A stretch of DNA of 24,447 nt, from positions 1-24,447 of the forward strand of contig NW_004087509.1 of the NCBI RefSeq assembly GCF_000220395.1. The letters are read 5' to 3'. Within the stretch, counting starts at the first letter, position 1. Each line of letters starts with the position of its first letter. This document shows, piece by piece, positions 20,982 through 24,447 of this stretch. The DNA comes from Ichthyophthirius multifiliis. Lineage: Eukaryota; Ciliophora; Oligohymenophorea; Hymenostomatida. The position numbers and the translations under genes are program-made. The notes under the pieces are model-generated. The model worked only from the letters and a program-made list of their open reading frames with translations. It was not told the DNA's origin and searched no databases.

Positions 20982-23900
20982 TTTTTTATTTTATTTTAAA
21001 ATAAATATATTATGATTTAATATATAATAAGATATATAAATAAAATATGTTATATTTATTTAAAAATTAATAGCGTTATTTTAAATCACTCAAATTTTAT
21101 TACTTATTTTTAAATATAAAGTTTATAAAAATAATAATAGAATACATGTATACATAAATTTTTAAAAATATTTATTTTTTTTCATTTAAATTCACAAAAT
21201 TTATTTAAAATTTCTAAATGTTTTTTGATTTCGTTTATTTTTAAAAAACATGAAATAAATTTATTTTATGTATTTTTTATAAATTTTTTTTTTTAGTATT
21301 TCTAATTATATTTTTTAAGAACCTTATATCATTTTTTATTTATATAAATATTATATTAAAAGCATCTTTATAATTTAAACTTTTTATAATCATCATTATA
21401 AAATTACTTTTAGTATTTTAAAATTTAGATATTAAATAAAAATAATATATATATATATATATTTATTATATTTTAAGAATTTAGAATAAAGAAAAATATT
21501 ATTGTTATTATGTAATAAACTGATTAATAAAAAATATAATATTAAAAACATATATTCAGACATATAAATATATATACATATTTTTTTATGAAATTCTTTT
21601 TTTTATTTATACAATACAATTGTATTTTTTGGCATATTCAAATAAATAGATATTTTATATTCGAAAATTTATTTTCTTAATAATTTTTTTTTTATCAAAG
21701 ATACTTAATATTTTTTTTTAGCTCTTTTTTACATTTTGAATCTCGACATTTCCCAAATAATTTTTATATTTAATTTTAAAATATAGCATTTTTTATGCAA
21801 TTTTTATATTTTCTTTTTTTGCAAATTTTTCTTTCATATTAACTTTTAAAGCATACAGATTGAATTATTAAGATAAAAATAAGTATTAAGATAAGAAATT
21901 ATTTTTTCATATATATTTTATAATAAATATTTTTAATAAATTATTAAAAAAAGATACTCTAATATACAAAAAACTAAAAATATCAATATATATAAAATTA
22001 TATATATAATATTAATTTTATATATATATTCTTTTATAATTACTATAAAATAATTTTTCTATTTATTAGTATTAATTTATTTCCTGTATTTATTTTATTA
22101 AATTTTTTTCATAATACATAATAATAATTATAATATGAAAATAATAAAATAAAGTGTATAGGTATTAAAATTTTTAAAATTAATTATATATTTAATTTTT
22201 ATTATAATATAATAAATATGAAATTGAATTTTTTTTAAAATTAAATTTTCATTTTATTAATATTTAATTAAATTTTAAATTATTTATATTTAAAAATAAA
22301 CTTTTTGTAACAATGTTTTATATTTTTTTAAATCATTAAATTATTTATTATTGTTTAATTATAATTATTCAAACATATTTATTTATATAATAATAATAAA
22401 ATGATTAGAAGCTTATTTTATTTAACTAAAAACTAATTAGTAAATAAAAATATCTAAAAAAATAATAAACAAAATATTTATAAACAAAAATGTAGATTAG
22501 AAAATACTTATTAGTAATTAATTTATATAATTATACTTAATTTTTTTTGAAAGTACCATATAAATCTCTAGTATATAGAATTAAATTTCAAACTAATTTT
22601 CTATTTTATTTAGTAAAAATAGGTAATAATATGCTATATATTTTCTAATACTTTTTTTAATATAAATATATATATTTTTATTGACTAATTAAAATTTTCT
22701 TTTTAAGGTAATTAATTTATTTATAACTATAATTATTTTTAATAATTAATAAAAATAAAAATGAATTTTTTTGATAAATACCAAATAATAAAAAATTAAT
22801 TAAAATTTCTAAAAAAATATGTTAAAAAAAAAAGGAAATCAAAATTGAATGAAATAAATTTATGATTACTAAAAAAAACATATTTCATTTTTAAATAAAC
22901 TTAGTTTAAGTTAAAATTAACGCCTTAAATATATAAAGATTAGTTTTTAGGTTTACTACATTCAACATAATATAATTTCATTATAAATTAAATTACATTG
23001 AAGAAAAAAAAAGCATTGAATATATACATTTTTCTTAAGAATTTCTGTATTAAAAATATATAAATTTTATTATCAACTAGTTGTTTTTTTTTCTAATTTT
23101 TTTAAAATAATATATGGTTATTTTTTTTTTGTAAAATATAAGTGCGATATATAGAGAAATTTCTAATTTATTTAAGTAAAATAATAAAAAAAATGATATA
23201 TATGTATATATTTTTGATACAGCAAAAAAGATGTTTGTATGAAAGATTATTAAAGAACAATTATTTATAAAAGATTTATAGACAATAAAAATTACTATTT
23301 AGATTTTATAATAATAAATGAAAAAAGTAAATAATCTCACAAAAGATAATAAATTAATAATATTTTAGATATAATATATAATTTGACAATTTAAATTAAG
23401 ACAATAATAATATAATAATATTTGCATAGACTTGTATTTAAAAATAAAAATGAAATTATGTTATAATTAAAGAGAAAAATATTATATTTTTATAAAAAAA
23501 TAACTAAGTTTTATTTATGATAGAATATTAGGATTATTTATTATAATTTTTTTATGAATTATAATGATAAAAAAAAGTAGAATATGATATAAAAAACTAA
23601 ATAAATCAAACAAAATATTATGTAAAAAGATAATCAGTAAATTAAGACAACAAAGCTTTTTATAAAAAAATAAAATAATTTATATTAATAAATAAAAAAT
23701 ATAATTTAAAAGTATTTTGTATTTGAATTTTTTTATTAATGAGTTAACTTTTTAGAGTTAATAAATAATGATATTATATGGAATTTATCATTAGAATTAT
23801 TTTTATTAGTAAATTGTACTATTCTAAATATAAAAATATTTATTTTGTTTGTAATTAAATTTTAAGTTATTTTGATAAAAAAAAAATTAAAGCGTAAAAA

Positions 23901-24447
23901 ATTAAAGTCTTTAAAAAAATAAAAACAAAGATTTTTTAACATTAAGACAAAATAATTATTATAAAATAATATAAATATAATATATTTAATAAAAAGAAAA
24001 ATAAAATAATATAATATTTAAAAGTAATATATAATTATAAAAATAATATTAATATTGATCTTCTATCAAAATAAAATTTATTTAATTTTAAAAATAATAT
24101 ATAAAAAAAGGTTGTCTATAAATAAAATTAGGAAAAAAAAAATACATATAAAAAATATTAAATTTTCTATTAAAAACAAAATTAATCGAACAATTAAATT
24201 CTGATTGAAAAATAAAATATATTGCTATAATAAAAATAGTAAAAACTATATAAAAAAATAAATAAAGTATATGTAAAAATAAAAACAAAAACAAAAATTA
24301 TATTTATTATTTAAAATCTTAAATATATATAAATTTTATTATAATTTTAAATAATAAAAATAAAAATTATTAAATAATTGAAAAGTAAAATTTATATTGA
24401 AAAAAATTAAAATAAAAAATAATATGAAAATTAAAAATATATAAATA
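20982..24447. other. 3.5 kb of A/T-rich DNA with no convincing gene
   Basis: The stretch is close to pure A/T with scattered homopolymers and short TA runs (for example about 21447-21462). With TGA as the only stop, small frames exist, such as 22401-22550 (+, 49 aa, starting MIRSLFYLTKNQ) and 23239-23520 (+, 93 aa). Both have spacer-like composition (Ile, Lys, Asn, Tyr, Phe) and show no motif, so I do not call them. The first few hundred bases should include the promoter of the leftward RPA1-like gene. No tRNA, rRNA, telomeric repeat or transposase motif was found. Confidence 0.55.

Noticed and set aside
22401-22550. Plus-strand 49-aa frame starting MIRSLFYLTKNQ, reminiscent of a mitochondrial leader
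   Set aside because: It is too short, there is no supported following exon, and the composition matches the spacer.
23239-23520. Plus-strand 93-aa frame
   Set aside because: With one stop codon and this A/T content, frames of this length are expected by chance; no motif was seen.
24088-24294. Minus-strand Phe/Tyr-rich frame of 68 aa
   Set aside because: It has the composition of translated spacer DNA and no recognisable pattern.

Overview
The window is a piece of nuclear DNA from an oligohymenophorean ciliate. Every convincing gene reads through many in-frame TAA and TAG codons, which stand for glutamine, and ends at TGA, so TGA is the only stop. The extreme A+T content (intergenic DNA is almost pure A/T), the short GT...AG introns (about 37-204 nt, mostly 40-112) and the compact gene order fit a macronuclear contig of Ichthyophthirius multifiliis or a close relative. 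The species name is an inference. Under the standard code only fragments of these genes appear, so all models here were built by hand with the ciliate code.

Layout. 1-1968: A/T-rich DNA with no gene seen. 1969-3535 (-): isovaleryl-CoA dehydrogenase, a mitochondrial leucine-catabolism flavoenzyme, five main exons. 4043-6201 (+): BTB, coiled-coil and TLDc domain protein. 6641-8765 (+): PP2C-type protein phosphatase with a poly-Asn tail. 9343-11377 (+): Gln/Asn-rich coiled-coil protein of unknown function with an acidic Asp-Asn-Gly tail; its frame is unsettled in two places. 11658-13587 (+): coiled-coil protein with two transmembrane helices, probably mitochondrial. 13751-14866 (-): 3-hydroxyisobutyryl-CoA hydrolase-like crotonase, intronless, with an altered active site. 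15542-17082 (+): B56-family regulatory subunit of protein phosphatase 2A. 17686-18312 (-): doubtful open frame. 18924-20981 (-): RPA1-like large subunit of replication protein A (or the telomerase-associated paralogue Teb1), five exons. 20982-24447: 3.5 kb of A/T-rich DNA with no convincing gene.

The genes form no operon and no obvious mobile element, CRISPR array or RNA gene was seen. Two loosely related themes recur. Two enzymes belong to branched-chain acyl-CoA breakdown (the IVD gene and the HIBCH-like gene), and two proteins belong to Ser/Thr dephosphorylation (PP2C and PP2A-B56). There is no evidence that these neighbours are co-regulated. The points most worth a second look are the HIBCH-like protein that has lost its catalytic Asp, the RPA1/Teb1 question, the BTB-TLDc architecture, and frame breaks at long homopolymers that could be assembly errors or very small introns.
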